This document shows positions 26,454 through 35,805 of a stretch of DNA of 64,000 bases, piece by piece (positions within the stretch are counted from its first letter, which is position 1; every line of letters starts with the position of its first letter). The notes beneath the pieces are model-generated. The model saw only the letters and a program-made list of their open reading frames with translations. It did no database searches and was not told the DNA's origin. Position numbers and translations under genes: made by a program. The stretch lies in NCBI RefSeq assembly GCF_009828115.1, contig NZ_WTYL01000002.1, positions 124,001 through 188,000 on the forward strand, read 5' to 3'. This DNA is from Allopontixanthobacter sediminis (lineage in GTDB: Bacteria > Pseudomonadota > Alphaproteobacteria > Sphingomonadales > Sphingomonadaceae).

Positions 26454-27464
26454 ATGGCGAGATTTAGGGTGTTGGCCGCTGCAGTTTCAGCGGCGCTGCT
26501 GTCGGGCTGCACGACCGCGCAAATGCCGGAACATCTGGGGCGAACCTTCGTCAACCAAGGCAATCCCCTGGTGCGCGACCGTTTCACCGCCGACCCCGCG
26601 CCGCTGGTGGTCGGGGATACGCTCTACCTCTATGTCGGCCATGACGAGGCCCGGGGCGAGGAAATGTTCAACATCACCGAATGGCTCGCCTATTCGACGA
26701 AGGACATGGTCAACTGGACCGAGCACGGACCGGTCATGCGTCCGACCGACTTTGCGTGGGTGCAGAAGGACGCATGGGCAAGCCAGGTGCACGAGAAGGA
26801 CGGGCGCTTCTGGTTTTACACTGCGGTCGAGCACGACCCGGCCACCAGCCACGGCAAGTCAATCGGGGTTGCGGTGGCGGATAATCCGCTGGGGCCGTTC
26901 CGCGATGCGCGCGGTTCCGCCCTGGTGCGTAACGAGGACACTGCGGGGCCGCACCATTGGGACGATATCGATCCCACCGTGTGGACCGAGCCGGATGGCA
27001 CGAGCTACCTGTTCTGGGGCAACGCCGAACTCAAGGTCGCGCCGCTCGCGGACGACATGATCAGCTTCGCCGGACCGATCGAGCGCATCGAACTGCCCGA
27101 TTTCGAGGAAGGCCCGTGGGTGTTCAAGCGCGGTAATATCTATTATCTCGCCTACGCCTCGATGGACAAGGCGATCAGCCCGGACGAGCGAATTTCCTAT
27201 GCCACCGCGCCCTCGATCAAGGGTCCCTGGACATGGCGCGGCGAGATTACCGGCGCTGCTGCCAACAGCTTCACCATCCACCCTGGAATAGTCGAATTCC
27301 GCGGCGAGTGGTATCTGTTCTACCACGTGGGCACGTTGACAGTGGGCGACCAGACCGGCGCCATCGGCCGCCGCGCTGTCGCAGTTGAGCGGATGCGGTT
27401 TGGCAAGGACGGGCTGATTATGCCAGTCGAACAGACCAGCCAGGGTATCCTGCCCGGTGAGTGA
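26454..27464 (+). CDS. GH43-family glycoside hydrolase lipoprotein
   Basis: 336 residues. A lipoprotein signal ends in a LLSGC lipobox (Cys19). The five-bladed propeller of clan GH-F follows, with catalytic Asp47 (RFTADPAP), the pKa-tuning Asp173 (DDIDPTVW) and the general acid Glu219 (FEEGPW). Family members are inverting alpha-L-arabinofuranosidases, endo-arabinanases or beta-xylosidases. The location in an arabinose operon favours arabinan or arabinoxylan. Membrane anchoring places it in the periplasm or on the cell surface. It is the first gene of a three-gene operon with overlapping stops and starts. Confidence 0.9.
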   Translation: MARFRVLAAAVSAALLSGCTTAQMPEHLGRTFVNQGNPLVRDRFTADPAPLVVGDTLYLYVGHDEARGEEMFNITEWLAYSTKDMVNWTEHGPVMRPTDFAWVQKDAWASQVHEKDGRFWFYTAVEHDPATSHGKSIGVAVADNPLGPFRDARGSALVRNEDTAGPHHWDDIDPTVWTEPDGTSYLFWGNAELKVAPLADDMISFAGPIERIELPDFEEGPWVFKRGNIYYLAYASMDKAISPDERISYATAPSIKGPWTWRGEITGAAANSFTIHPGIVEFRGEWYLFYHVGTLTVGDQTGAIGRRAVAVERMRFGKDGLIMPVEQTSQGILPGE

Positions 27465-28464
27465 CGCGCCCATGAAACTGATGCAGCACCGCACTGTTTC
27501 CGGCGAACGTTCCGTGCTCGCCGGGAATGCAGGCGAATATCGGGTTGTGATCGGCCATACCGACACGCGCAGCCTGGCGATCGCCGCCATTTCCTCCGGG
27601 CGTTCCTTGGCGGAAGAAGTCGCGGCGGCGGGCGTCGGCGAACCGGTCGACATCATCGCGGCGCTGGAAGCCGTACAGCTGCTGGCCCCGATCGATCACC
27701 CCGATCCAGCCCATTTATGGCTGGCGGGCACCGGCCTGACCCATCTCGGCAGCGCCGAAGGACGCGACCGGATGCACAAGGCTGCGGCCGCGGGCGAGCA
27801 GCTTACCGACTCCATGCGGATGTTCCTCGAGGGGCTGGAAGGCGGCAAGCCGGCCACGGACAACATCGGCCAGCAACCGGAATGGTTCTACAAGGGCAAT
27901 GGCGACCATCTGGTACCGCCGGGCGCCGCACTCAGCCGCCCGCCCTATGCGCAGGATGGCGGAGAGGAGCCCGAAATCGCGGGCATCTACCTGATCGGCC
28001 CCGACGGGACCCCTTGGCGGCTCGGTTTCTGCCTCGGCAACGAGTTTTCCGATCATGTGACCGAGAAACACAATTATCTGTGGCTGGCGCATTCCAAATT
28101 GCGGCAGGCATCGCTCGGACCCGAGTTGCTGCTGGGCGAATTGCCGCAGGATATTCGCGGCACTTGCCGAATCCGCCGCGGCGGCGCGGTGCTGTGGGAG
28201 AAACCGTTCCTGACCGGCGAGGCGAACATGTCGCACAGCCTCGCCAATCTGGAGCATCACCATTTCAAATACGGCCTGTTCCGCCGCCCCGGCGATGTGC
28301 ATGTGCATTTCTTCGGCACCTCTACCGCCAGCTTCGCGGACGGAGTGGAGACACAGGACGGCGACCTGTTCGAAATCGCTGCGCCGCCCTTCGACCTGCC
28401 GCTGCGAAACAGCCTGGCCTCCGCCGACACGGCTGAAGTTCCCGCGCAGGTCCGCGCCTTGTGA
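27457..28464 (+). CDS. 2-keto-3-deoxy-L-arabonate dehydratase, AraD1-type (FAH superfamily)
   Basis: 335 residues from GTG 27457, overlapping the GH43 stop; ATG 27472 is an alternative. It is a fumarylacetoacetate-hydrolase-fold protein of the AraD1/GguC group, with the metal-binding Glu residues in the EEPEIAGIYLIGPDG and LGNEFSDHVTE regions. AraD1 enzymes dehydrate 2-keto-3-deoxy-L-arabonate to 2-oxoglutarate semialdehyde. The upstream dehydratase and the downstream arabinose dehydrogenase fit the same pathway. It is cytosolic. The next gene starts inside its stop codon. Confidence 0.85.
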   Translation: MSDAPMKLMQHRTVSGERSVLAGNAGEYRVVIGHTDTRSLAIAAISSGRSLAEEVAAAGVGEPVDIIAALEAVQLLAPIDHPDPAHLWLAGTGLTHLGSAEGRDRMHKAAAAGEQLTDSMRMFLEGLEGGKPATDNIGQQPEWFYKGNGDHLVPPGAALSRPPYAQDGGEEPEIAGIYLIGPDGTPWRLGFCLGNEFSDHVTEKHNYLWLAHSKLRQASLGPELLLGELPQDIRGTCRIRRGGAVLWEKPFLTGEANMSHSLANLEHHHFKYGLFRRPGDVHVHFFGTSTASFADGVETQDGDLFEIAAPPFDLPLRNSLASADTAEVPAQVRAL

Positions 28465-29393
28465 CGGCGAAGCCGCGCCGCATTGCGTTGGTTGGTCTGG
28501 GCAAGATTGCGCGGGACCAGCATGTCCCGGCGATCGCCCAGAGCGATGATTTCGACTTGGTAGCAACAGTCGATCCATCGTCCGGCGGCCTCGGCGAATC
28601 GGCGCATTTCACATCGCTCGATGCACTGCTCGCCAGCGAGGTTGCGATCGATGCAGTAAGCCTGTGCACCCCGCCGCAGTGGCGCCGGCAACTGGCGCTT
28701 TCAGCAATCGCGGCGGGCAAGCATGTCTTGCTGGAAAAGCCCCCCGGAACCACTTTGGCCGAGGCGGAAGGCCTGCGAAGCGCGGCCGAAAAGGCTGGGA
28801 CCACCCTCTTCGCCGCATGGCACTCCCGCTATGCCGCAGGAGTCGCCCCGGCGCGCGAATGGTTGGCGGACAAGGTCGTTCGCAGCGTTGCAATCGTCTG
28901 GCGGGAAGATGTCCGGGTGTGGCATCCCGGGCAGGCCTGGATCTGGCGCCAAGGCGGTTTCGGCGTGTTCGACCCCGGCATAAATGCGCTCTCGATCGCA
29001 ACCGAAATCCTGCCGCATCCGCTGGAAGTCGTCGGCGGCAAATTGCAGGTGCCGGCCAATTGCGCCGCGCCAGTTTCAGGGCAAGTGGTACTGCGGGACA
29101 ATACCGGAATGCCGCTCTCGCTCGATCTCGACTTTCTCCAGACCGGTCCACAAACCTGGGACATACTGGTTGAAACCGATGGGGGCATCCTGAAGCTTTC
29201 CGCGGGCGGCAGTGTGCTTACGTTGCTCGAGGGCGAAACCCGCGCCGCCAACCGCGAATATCCCGCGCTATATACCCGCTTCGCGCGGCTTCTCGTATCG
29301 GGAAGCAGCGACATCGACCTCGCCCCGCTGCGGCTGGTTGACGAGGCGCTGGAGCGCTGCACCCTCCAGCAGGTTGCCGAATTTCACGAGTAG
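28461..29393 (+). CDS. L-arabinose/D-galactose 1-dehydrogenase (Gfo/Idh/MocA family)
   Basis: 310 residues, GTG start overlapping the previous stop by 4 nt. The Rossmann motif VGLGKIARDQHVPAI at the N-terminus, the LEKPPGTTL substrate-Lys motif (about 92) and the WHPGQAWIW and FDPGINALS stretches match the AraA-type arabinose dehydrogenase of Azospirillum. The enzyme oxidises L-arabinose with NAD(P)+ to the lactone, the first step of the non-phosphorylative route. D-galactose is often a second substrate. No lactonase gene is present in the window. Confidence 0.88.
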   Translation: MTAKPRRIALVGLGKIARDQHVPAIAQSDDFDLVATVDPSSGGLGESAHFTSLDALLASEVAIDAVSLCTPPQWRRQLALSAIAAGKHVLLEKPPGTTLAEAEGLRSAAEKAGTTLFAAWHSRYAAGVAPAREWLADKVVRSVAIVWREDVRVWHPGQAWIWRQGGFGVFDPGINALSIATEILPHPLEVVGGKLQVPANCAAPVSGQVVLRDNTGMPLSLDLDFLQTGPQTWDILVETDGGILKLSAGGSVLTLLEGETRAANREYPALYTRFARLLVSGSSDIDLAPLRLVDEALERCTLQQVAEFHE

Positions 29394-29404
29394 CGTCGGC
29401 CCCC

Positions 29405-29424
29405 GGCGCCCCGTTCGCGGCGCC
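29405..29424. terminator. Weak hairpin between convergent arabinose operons
   Basis: GGCGCC repeats at 29405-29410 and 29419-29424 with an 8-nt loop lie in the 31-nt gap between the dehydrogenase and GH51 stops. There is no U-tract, so it is at most a weak terminator. Confidence 0.35.
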
Positions 29425-30999
29425 TTAGGGCGTTAGTGCCAGCACCGCGACCGATTTGCCTGGCAACTCCACCCGCAGCGTGCCGTCCGTAACCGTCCCG
29501 GCGATCGGCGCCGGCGCGACGTTGTCAGGCGCGTCGAAAGTGTTGAGCGAATTGACGTTGTCGCCGGTAAGCACTTCACCCTTCGCGGCCGTAACCGCCA
29601 GGCCCGTCACATCGATTGCAATCTCGCGCGATTGATTCGGATCGAGATTGACAAGGGCCAGCCACAGCCCGCCCGCCTTGTCGCGGAATGCCGCCGCATC
29701 CACGCCGGGCAAGGTGATACCTTCGTGGGTGTAGCTACCAGCTTCGAACCGGACCGGCACCAGCGTCGCGTCCTGCATTGGCAGATACAGGCGGTGCACA
29801 TGATAGGTCGGGGTCAGCACCATCTTCGGCCCGTCGGTCAGGATCATCGCCTGCAGCACGTTCACCATCTGGGCGATATTGGCTCCGCGCACCCGATCGG
29901 CATGACGGGCGAAGATGTTGAAATTGAGCGCCGCGAGGATACCGTCACGCAGCGAGTTCTGTTGCTGCAGGAAGCCTTTCGGTGTGCCGGGATCTTCTGC
30001 CAGCCATACCCCCCACTCGTCCACGATCAGCGCGACCTTCTTTTCAGGGTCATGCCGGTCCATGATTTCCGAATGGAGCTTGATCCGCTCGTCCATCTTT
30101 AGCGTGGTCTGCAGGATCAGTGCATAGTCGCCCTCGTCAAACCCGACACTGGGCAGGGATGGCGGCCATTGCGGTACGGTATAGCTGTGCAGCGACAGCC
30201 CCTCGATGGACCAGCTCCAATCCCGGTCCGACCACGCCTTCATTACCGCTTCGGTGTAGCGCGGGTCGTCGTCGCTGGGTCCCACGGCGACGCGTATCAT
30301 CGGGCGTTCACCACCTTCGGCCTGCTCCGGATTGTAATTGCGGTCGAAGCGCGCGTGGCGCTTCATCAGGTCGACATAATGTTCAGGCCGCATGTTGCCG
30401 CCGCAGCCCCAGCTTTCGTTGCCGAGGCCGAGGAAAGGCACTTCATACGCTTCCTCATGGCCATTTGCCGCGCGTTCCTGCCCTGCGGTGCTGCGGGTGT
30501 CGGCGGTCATATAGCCCATCCAGTCGGCAGCTTCCGCGATTGTGCCCGATCCGACGTTGACGGAAATGAAGGCCTCCGAATCGATCTGCTCGACAAAATC
30601 GAAAAACTCGTCGGTGCCGAAGGTGTTGGGTTCGATCGCGCCGCCCCAGTTCGCGTTGACGGTCGAGCGCCTGGTCTCGCCAATCCCATCCCGCCAGTGG
30701 TATTCGTCGGCAAAGCAGCCGCCAGGATAGCGCACGTTGGGCACGCGGATGGCGCGTAGGGCCGCGACGACATCGCTGCGAATGCCGCGCACGTTCGGTA
30801 TCTCCGAATCCGCACCAACCCAGACGCCGCCGTAGATGCCGGTGCCGAGATGTTCGGCAAACTGGCCGAAGATGTGCCGGTTGATCTGCGGTCCCGGGGC
30901 GTCGGCGTCGACGGTGACCGTAACATCCTGTGCCGTTAGCGGAGCGAGCGGCACGGCCAGCAGCAGCGCGGCGGCGGAAGCAAGTTTTGCGAAATTCAT
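29425..30999 (-). CDS. GH51 alpha-L-arabinofuranosidase, exported
   Basis: 524 residues with a signal peptide cleaved near residue 23 (LAPLTAQ). The (beta/alpha)8 domain carries the acid/base Glu195 in GLGNESWG and the nucleophile Glu328 in LIVDEWGVW, followed by a C-terminal beta-sandwich (about 390-524). GH51 enzymes release terminal arabinofuranose from arabinan and arabinoxylan with retention. Many are cytosolic; the signal peptide here points to periplasmic action, together with the GH43 lipoprotein. It overlaps the upstream epimerase gene by 4 nt. Confidence 0.92.
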   Translation of the reverse strand: MNFAKLASAAALLLAVPLAPLTAQDVTVTVDADAPGPQINRHIFGQFAEHLGTGIYGGVWVGADSEIPNVRGIRSDVVAALRAIRVPNVRYPGGCFADEYHWRDGIGETRRSTVNANWGGAIEPNTFGTDEFFDFVEQIDSEAFISVNVGSGTIAEAADWMGYMTADTRSTAGQERAANGHEEAYEVPFLGLGNESWGCGGNMRPEHYVDLMKRHARFDRNYNPEQAEGGERPMIRVAVGPSDDDPRYTEAVMKAWSDRDWSWSIEGLSLHSYTVPQWPPSLPSVGFDEGDYALILQTTLKMDERIKLHSEIMDRHDPEKKVALIVDEWGVWLAEDPGTPKGFLQQQNSLRDGILAALNFNIFARHADRVRGANIAQMVNVLQAMILTDGPKMVLTPTYHVHRLYLPMQDATLVPVRFEAGSYTHEGITLPGVDAAAFRDKAGGLWLALVNLDPNQSREIAIDVTGLAVTAAKGEVLTGDNVNSLNTFDAPDNVAPAPIAGTVTDGTLRVELPGKSVAVLALTP

Positions 31000-32177
31000 T
31001 GGCCTGCTTCCCCTTGGTCCGCGGGCATCGTGTAGACCCGGTAAATCATCTGGTGGCGATAGGGGGCGCCCGGCACGATGCGGGCGGAACCGAACGCGGG
31101 CTGGTTCGGCGTGTCGGGGAACAACTGCGGTTCCAGCGCCAACCCGTCACCCATTCGGTAGACGGTTCCACCTTTGCCGGTGACGGTGCCGACAAGGAAA
31201 TTGCCGCTGTAGAATTGCAGACCGGGTTCGGTCGTCAACACATCCAGCACCCTGCCCGATCCGGGATGGACCAGCCGCGCCGCCAATTCCGGCTCGGCGG
31301 TGCGGCCCTTGTCGAGCGCCCAATTGTGATCATATCCGCGCCCGATCACGATCTGCGGATCGCTGCCGTCCCGCAGTCCTTCCGCAACCATCCGTGGGCT
31401 ACGAAAATCAAATGGCGATCCGACCACCTGACGGAGTTCGCCGGTCGGGATCAACGCATCGTCGACCGGGGTATAACGGCTGGCGGGCATGACCAGCCAG
31501 TGGCCGGTGGCGTCTTCGCCGGAGCCCTGCCCGGAAAGGTTGAACAGCGCATGATTGGTCATGTTGACCACAGTCGGCGCATCGGTCTCGGCTTCGAACA
31601 GGATGCCAAGGTCGCCGCCCTCGTCCAGCGTGTAGGTTACCCTGACCGACAGTGCGCCAGGGTAGCCCTGGTCCCCGTCAGGGCTGTCAATTTCGAGAAC
31701 TGCCCGTGCCACCGGTCCGCTCGTCACCGACACGATCCGCCAGTTGCGCTTGTCAAAACCGTCCGTGCCGCCGTGCAGCGAATTCGCGCCGTCGTTAAGC
31801 GTCAGTTGCACCGGCTTGACGTCCAGGGTGAACCGGCCGCCCGCGATGCGGTTGGCATAGCGCCCCACGGTCACGCCGAAATAATTGGGGCGCGTCTGGT
31901 AACTCTGGGCGTCGTCATACCCCAGCGTAATGTCCGATGGCACGCCTTCACGGTCGGGTGCATGGAGCGATTGCAGTGTCGCGCCGTAGGAAAGTATCCG
32001 CGCGGAAACCCCATTGGCGTTGGAGAGGGTAACGGCTTCCACTGCGGTGCCGTCGGCCAGCACTCCCGCATCTTCACGCTGGGCATCCGCGGCCATCACT
32101 TGCATGCTGGCAACCGCGGCCACCGCCGTAACTCCGGCGCGCATCCCGCCCGCCGCCTTAGTCCAAATCTGCCGCAT
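30996..32177 (-). CDS. galM: Aldose 1-epimerase, periplasmic
   Basis: 393 residues. An N-terminal signal sequence (about 1-30, ending VMAADAQ) precedes a GalM beta-sandwich. The NRIAGGRF motif, catalytic His in TNHALFNL (about residue 190) and catalytic Glu in the LEPQLFPDTPNQP segment are present. It interconverts sugar anomers and would supply the anomer needed by permease or dehydrogenase after GH43/GH51 release. It is the first gene of a two-gene operon with GH51. A perfect TTGTCAGACAA palindrome lies 51 nt upstream. Confidence 0.9.
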   Translation of the reverse strand: MRQIWTKAAGGMRAGVTAVAAVASMQVMAADAQREDAGVLADGTAVEAVTLSNANGVSARILSYGATLQSLHAPDREGVPSDITLGYDDAQSYQTRPNYFGVTVGRYANRIAGGRFTLDVKPVQLTLNDGANSLHGGTDGFDKRNWRIVSVTSGPVARAVLEIDSPDGDQGYPGALSVRVTYTLDEGGDLGILFEAETDAPTVVNMTNHALFNLSGQGSGEDATGHWLVMPASRYTPVDDALIPTGELRQVVGSPFDFRSPRMVAEGLRDGSDPQIVIGRGYDHNWALDKGRTAEPELAARLVHPGSGRVLDVLTTEPGLQFYSGNFLVGTVTGKGGTVYRMGDGLALEPQLFPDTPNQPAFGSARIVPGAPYRHQMIYRVYTMPADQGEAGQ

Positions 32178-32228
32178 ATCGCCTCCACCCCAATGTACCG
32201 CTGACGTGCCGCAGCGCTGGAGTTTTAT

Positions 32229-32239
32229 TTGTCAGACAA
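32229..32239. promoter_or_regulatory. Candidate FadR/GntR-type operator, site C (palindromic)
   Basis: TTGTCAGACAA is a perfect palindrome around a central A, 51 nt upstream of the galM start. It is the symmetric form of sites A and B. Confidence 0.6.
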
Positions 32240-32497
32240 TTGGCTAATTGCAAAGTGTCTTTTGCGCGGGTGCCCTACTGGTCGAGCGAGGGACCAACCG
32301 GCGTTACGGCCCGATTCAGACTCAAAGTCCGAAGAGGACAAAGGCCGCCAATTGCCTTGAATTTGTCCGGTGCACGAACCATTTCCAGCGACAGACAGAC
32401 TGATCCAGTCCAGGCCGCGCTACCGTCTCTTCGACGAAATCCTGCTATTTGCGGACATCGATTTTCCTCGGTGTCAAACAGCATGATACGCCGAAAT

Positions 32498-32539
32498 TCT
32501 TCCGTAGGTGGTGGCATGTCTTCCGTAGGTGGTGGCATG
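32498..32539. repeat. Perfect 21-nt tandem duplication
   Basis: Two identical, directly adjacent 21-nt units occupy 32498-32518 and 32519-32539 in the 429-nt galM/LLM intergenic region. The rest of that region holds operator site C near galM and otherwise nothing I can identify. The unit ends in GGTGGTGGCATG-like sequence and lies 68-109 nt upstream of the LLM gene start. Confidence 0.85.
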
Positions 32540-32606
32540 GATGTATTGCGGGCCGTTTGTCTCACGTAATATCAAGGGGCCATGCCCCCAGAAGGGCGCG
32601 CAATTC

Positions 32607-33599
32607 ATGACCGCATTGTCAATTCTTGAACTTGGAAGGGTTAGGCAAGCCAGTGACCGGCGCACGGCTCTCGACGAGGCAAGAACTCTCGCCGGTAATG
32701 CCGAAGCCTGGGGTTACCAAAGGTTCTGGGTCGCGGAACATCACAATATGCCGGCAGTCACGACCGCGGCGACTTCGCTTGTGATCCAGCACATTGCATC
32801 GGGAACGAACACGATACGGGTAGGGGCAGGCGGCATCATGCTGCCGAACCATTCCCCGTATGTGATCGCCGAGCAATTCGGCACATTGGCAACCCTGTTC
32901 CCGGGACGGATCGACCTTGGGCTCGGCCGTGCACCCGGTACCGACCAGATGACGCTGCGGGCGCTCAGGCGCGATCCCGGCGCGTCGGATCATTTCCCCC
33001 AGGATGTTCTGGAGCTGCAGGCGTTCCTTGGTCCGGTTCAACCCGGGCAGCGGATCGAAGCCGTCCCGGGCTCCGATACAAACGTCCCTCTGTGGATTCT
33101 CGGCTCAAGCCTGTTCGGAGCGCAGCTGGCTGCGGAACTGGGCCTTCCTTACGGGTTTGCTTCGCATTTCGCTCCCCAGGCCCTCGACGCCGCGCTGAAT
33201 ATATACCGGGAGCGTTTCAAGCCGTCCGAGCAACTGTGTGCGCCCTACGCGCTGGTCGGGATGAACGTGATTGCAGCGGAAACCGACGAAGAGGCTCGCC
33301 GGCTGGCAACGTCCCAGCAAATGTCGTTCGCCAATATGCTTCGGGGCGTGCGCGGCCTGATGCAGCCGCCGATCGATGACATCGAACGCTACTGGTCACC
33401 GCAGGAAAAGGCGCAGGCGTCGCAGATGCTGGCGTGCAGCGTGGTTGGCAGCCCGGAAACGGTTCGAGAGGGTCTCCGCAGCATGATCGATCGAACCGGC
33501 GCCGATGAACTCATGATCGTCTCGGACATTTTCGATCCGGAAAAGCGGCTGGAATCCTTCAAGATCATCGCGGAGGCAAATGCTGCGCCCGCTACGTAA
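32607..33599 (+). CDS. LLM-class flavin-dependent oxidoreductase
   Basis: 330 residues from ATG 32607, with AGAAGG 10 nt upstream. It is a luciferase-like monooxygenase of the YhbW type: SILELGRV start, FWVAEHHNMP motif (about 43-52), GAGGIMLPNHSP (about 75) and the GLGRAPGTD segment. It binds FMNH2 supplied by a reductase; the substrate is unknown. It lies between the arabinose and uronate blocks but shows no functional link to either. The gene is monocistronic. Confidence 0.87.
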   Translation: MTALSILELGRVRQASDRRTALDEARTLAGNAEAWGYQRFWVAEHHNMPAVTTAATSLVIQHIASGTNTIRVGAGGIMLPNHSPYVIAEQFGTLATLFPGRIDLGLGRAPGTDQMTLRALRRDPGASDHFPQDVLELQAFLGPVQPGQRIEAVPGSDTNVPLWILGSSLFGAQLAAELGLPYGFASHFAPQALDAALNIYRERFKPSEQLCAPYALVGMNVIAAETDEEARRLATSQQMSFANMLRGVRGLMQPPIDDIERYWSPQEKAQASQMLACSVVGSPETVREGLRSMIDRTGADELMIVSDIFDPEKRLESFKIIAEANAAPAT

Positions 33600-33719
33600 A
33601 TGGCCATCCCCGCTACTGGTTTCGCTCTGAACGTCCGCTATCCACGGAGGTGATGGACGATCGCCAAGTGCACCCATGGGATGCGGCCTCATAGACGCCT
33701 TGGCCCGATGATTGCCGGA

Positions 33720-34469
33720 TCAGCGTAGCCCGTAACGCTCCCGCTGCGTCTTTATCTCGCTATGCGCGCGCTCGAGTGTCTCGGTTTCCGTCACTTCGAG
33801 CAGGCCGTTGATCACCCGGCCGAGGTGGTCGCGCATGGCAATGCGCGCATCCGCCGGGTTGCCACGCCGAAGTGCGTCGAGGATTCTCGTGTGCTCCTCG
33901 ATTTGCGGCTTGATGCCGTGTTTGCGGGCCCGGTCGAGCATGTGGCGGCACAGCGGCGAATTGTAGCGGACGTCCCACAGGCTCTCGACAACATGCAGGA
34001 TCGCGGCGTTGCGCGTGGCCCGTGCTATCGTCACATGGAATTCGCGGTCGGCGGATTCGTCGCCTGCATTGTCGACGTTCTGTCCGATCATCTCCTCCAG
34101 AATGGAGTCAAGCCGCGCCAGTTCGTCCCCGGTGATCAGGCTCGCGGCGAGCGCGGCGGCCTCGCCCTCGAACAGTGCCCTTGCTTCGGTGAGTTCGAAG
34201 GCACCGATGTCAAAATCAGTGCTTTCCGCCGGTGACTGCTGTGGTTCCACTACGAAGATTCCGGAGCCTCGGCGCGGCTCGACCAGCCCGCGCAGTTCGA
34301 GCGCCAGCATGGCTTCCCGCACCGTTGGGCGGCTGACCTGGAAACGTTCGGCCAAGTCGCGCTCCGACGGCAGCTTCGCGCCGACCGGGAAGGTGCGGTC
34401 CCGGATTTCGGCGATCATCGCCGCGGCGACTTGCTCGTAAAGTTTTCGTCCGTCCAGCGAGGTTCCCAT
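33720..34469 (-). CDS. GntR-family regulator, FadR/UxuR subfamily (uronate cluster)
   Basis: 249 residues from ATG 34469, which overlaps the manD stop as TGATG; GTG 34481 is an alternative. A winged helix-turn-helix (about 10-75, with LPSERDLAERFQVSRPTVREA) is followed by a helical FCD domain (about 95-230; DREFHVTIARATRN). Regulators of this type bind hexuronates or their keto derivatives. Co-transcription with manD and the divergent uxaC-uxuB make it the likely uronate repressor (UxuR-like). A candidate operator is at 35741-35751. Confidence 0.9.
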   Translation of the reverse strand: MGTSLDGRKLYEQVAAAMIAEIRDRTFPVGAKLPSERDLAERFQVSRPTVREAMLALELRGLVEPRRGSGIFVVEPQQSPAESTDFDIGAFELTEARALFEGEAAALAASLITGDELARLDSILEEMIGQNVDNAGDESADREFHVTIARATRNAAILHVVESLWDVRYNSPLCRHMLDRARKHGIKPQIEEHTRILDALRRGNPADARIAMRDHLGRVINGLLEVTETETLERAHSEIKTQRERYGLR

Positions 34470-35686
34470 CACCAGTTCCACATTGTCCCGTCTGCCAGCC
34501 GCGCAACAGGCAGATAGGCCGGTTTGTAGGGATGTTTCGCAGCCAGTTCCTCGTCGATGTCGACCCCGTGGCCGGGTGTATCGCCGACACTCAGATATCC
34601 ATCCGCAAAGCTGTAATCGTGCGGAAAGACATCATCGGTTTCGTCACTGTGGCGCATGTATTCCTGGATACCGAAATTAGGCACCCAGGTATCGAAATGA
34701 AGCGCCGCGCCCATTGTCACGGGCGAGAGGTCGGTCGCGCCGTGGCAGCCGGTACGGATCTGGTAGAGCGCCGCGAAATCGGCGATCCGGCGCAGATGCG
34801 TCAGGCCCCCCGCGCCGACCACGGTCGTGCGGATGTAATCGATCAGCTGGTTCTGGATCAGATCCTTTGCGTCCCAGATCGAGTTGAAGATCTCACCTAC
34901 CGCCAGCGGCGTAACCGTATGATGGCGAACCAGCTTGAACGCTTCCTGGTTTTCCGCCGGCGTCACGTCTTCCAGCCAGAACAGTTGATACGGCTCAAGC
35001 ATCCTGCCCAGATTGGCGGCTTCCTGAGGCGTATAGCGATGGTGCCCATCGTGCAGCAGGTGATGGTCGAAGCCGTAGGTATCGCGAAGTTTCTCGAACA
35101 GCTTGGGCACGTAGTTGAGAGCCTTGCGCGTATTCCAGCCGGTTTCCGACGGCAGCGCGGCATCGGCCGGTTCGTAATGCAGCTTGCCGCGGCCGACCCC
35201 GTAGGCGTCCTTGACGCCGGGGATGCCGGTCTGCGCGCGGATCGCTTTGTAGCCCATGTCGATATACTGGCCGACTGCATCGACCGTTTCGGCAATGTCA
35301 CCCCCGCTGGCATGGCCATAGACCATGACATGGTCCCGGCTCCTGCCGCCGAGCAACTGGTAGAGCGGCATTCCCGCCATCTTGGCCTTGATGTCCCACA
35401 AGGCAACGTCCACCGCGGCGATGGCACGCATGGTAACGGGGCCGCGGCGCCAATACGCCCCGCGATAGAGGTACTGCCAGATATCCTCGATCCGCTGCGG
35501 ATCCTTGCCGATCAGGGCTGGGATAACGTGATCCTCGAGATAGGAGACCACGGACAATTCGCGTCCGTTCAGTGTGGCATCGCCAATTCCGTAGACACCC
35601 TGGTCGGTTTCGATTTTCAGGGTCACGAAATTGCGCCCCGGGCAGGTGACAATCACCCGTGCAGCCTGGATTTTCACCGAACTCAT
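34469..35686 (-). CDS. manD: D-mannonate dehydratase, ManD type (enolase superfamily)
   Basis: 405 residues. It is a mandelate-racemase-type enolase superfamily member with the capping domain at 1-130 and a TIM barrel. ManD-specific features include the GHASGGDI stretch, the LLHDGHHRY motif, the Mg2+ ligands in FWLEDVTP and LAVGEIFNS, and the C-terminal [10 protein letters not shown]. Length and sequence resemble the characterised Novosphingobium enzyme. It converts D-mannonate to 2-keto-3-deoxygluconate and here replaces the unrelated UxuA. The downstream regulator gene overlaps its stop. Confidence 0.94.
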   Translation of the reverse strand: MSSVKIQAARVIVTCPGRNFVTLKIETDQGVYGIGDATLNGRELSVVSYLEDHVIPALIGKDPQRIEDIWQYLYRGAYWRRGPVTMRAIAAVDVALWDIKAKMAGMPLYQLLGGRSRDHVMVYGHASGGDIAETVDAVGQYIDMGYKAIRAQTGIPGVKDAYGVGRGKLHYEPADAALPSETGWNTRKALNYVPKLFEKLRDTYGFDHHLLHDGHHRYTPQEAANLGRMLEPYQLFWLEDVTPAENQEAFKLVRHHTVTPLAVGEIFNSIWDAKDLIQNQLIDYIRTTVVGAGGLTHLRRIADFAALYQIRTGCHGATDLSPVTMGAALHFDTWVPNFGIQEYMRHSDETDDVFPHDYSFADGYLSVGDTPGHGVDIDEELAAKHPYKPAYLPVARLADGTMWNW

Positions 35687-35740
35687 CTCCTCATTCGCGA
35701 TCGCCTGACCTGGCAGTTCAGCACGGAAATTTAGGTAGAC

Positions 35741-35751
35741 TGGTCAGGCCA
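35741..35751. promoter_or_regulatory. Candidate UxuR-type operator
   Basis: TGGTCAGGCCA is a near-palindrome between the divergent manD and uxaC genes, of the TGGTC-N-GACCA form bound by FadR-subfamily regulators. A TTGTCAGA half-like element on the minus strand follows at about 35755-35763. Confidence 0.45.
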
Positions 35752-35805
35752 CATCTGACAAGTTGTTTTACCAATAGCCGGTGCGGATTCCGAACTGGTC
35801 GAGTC

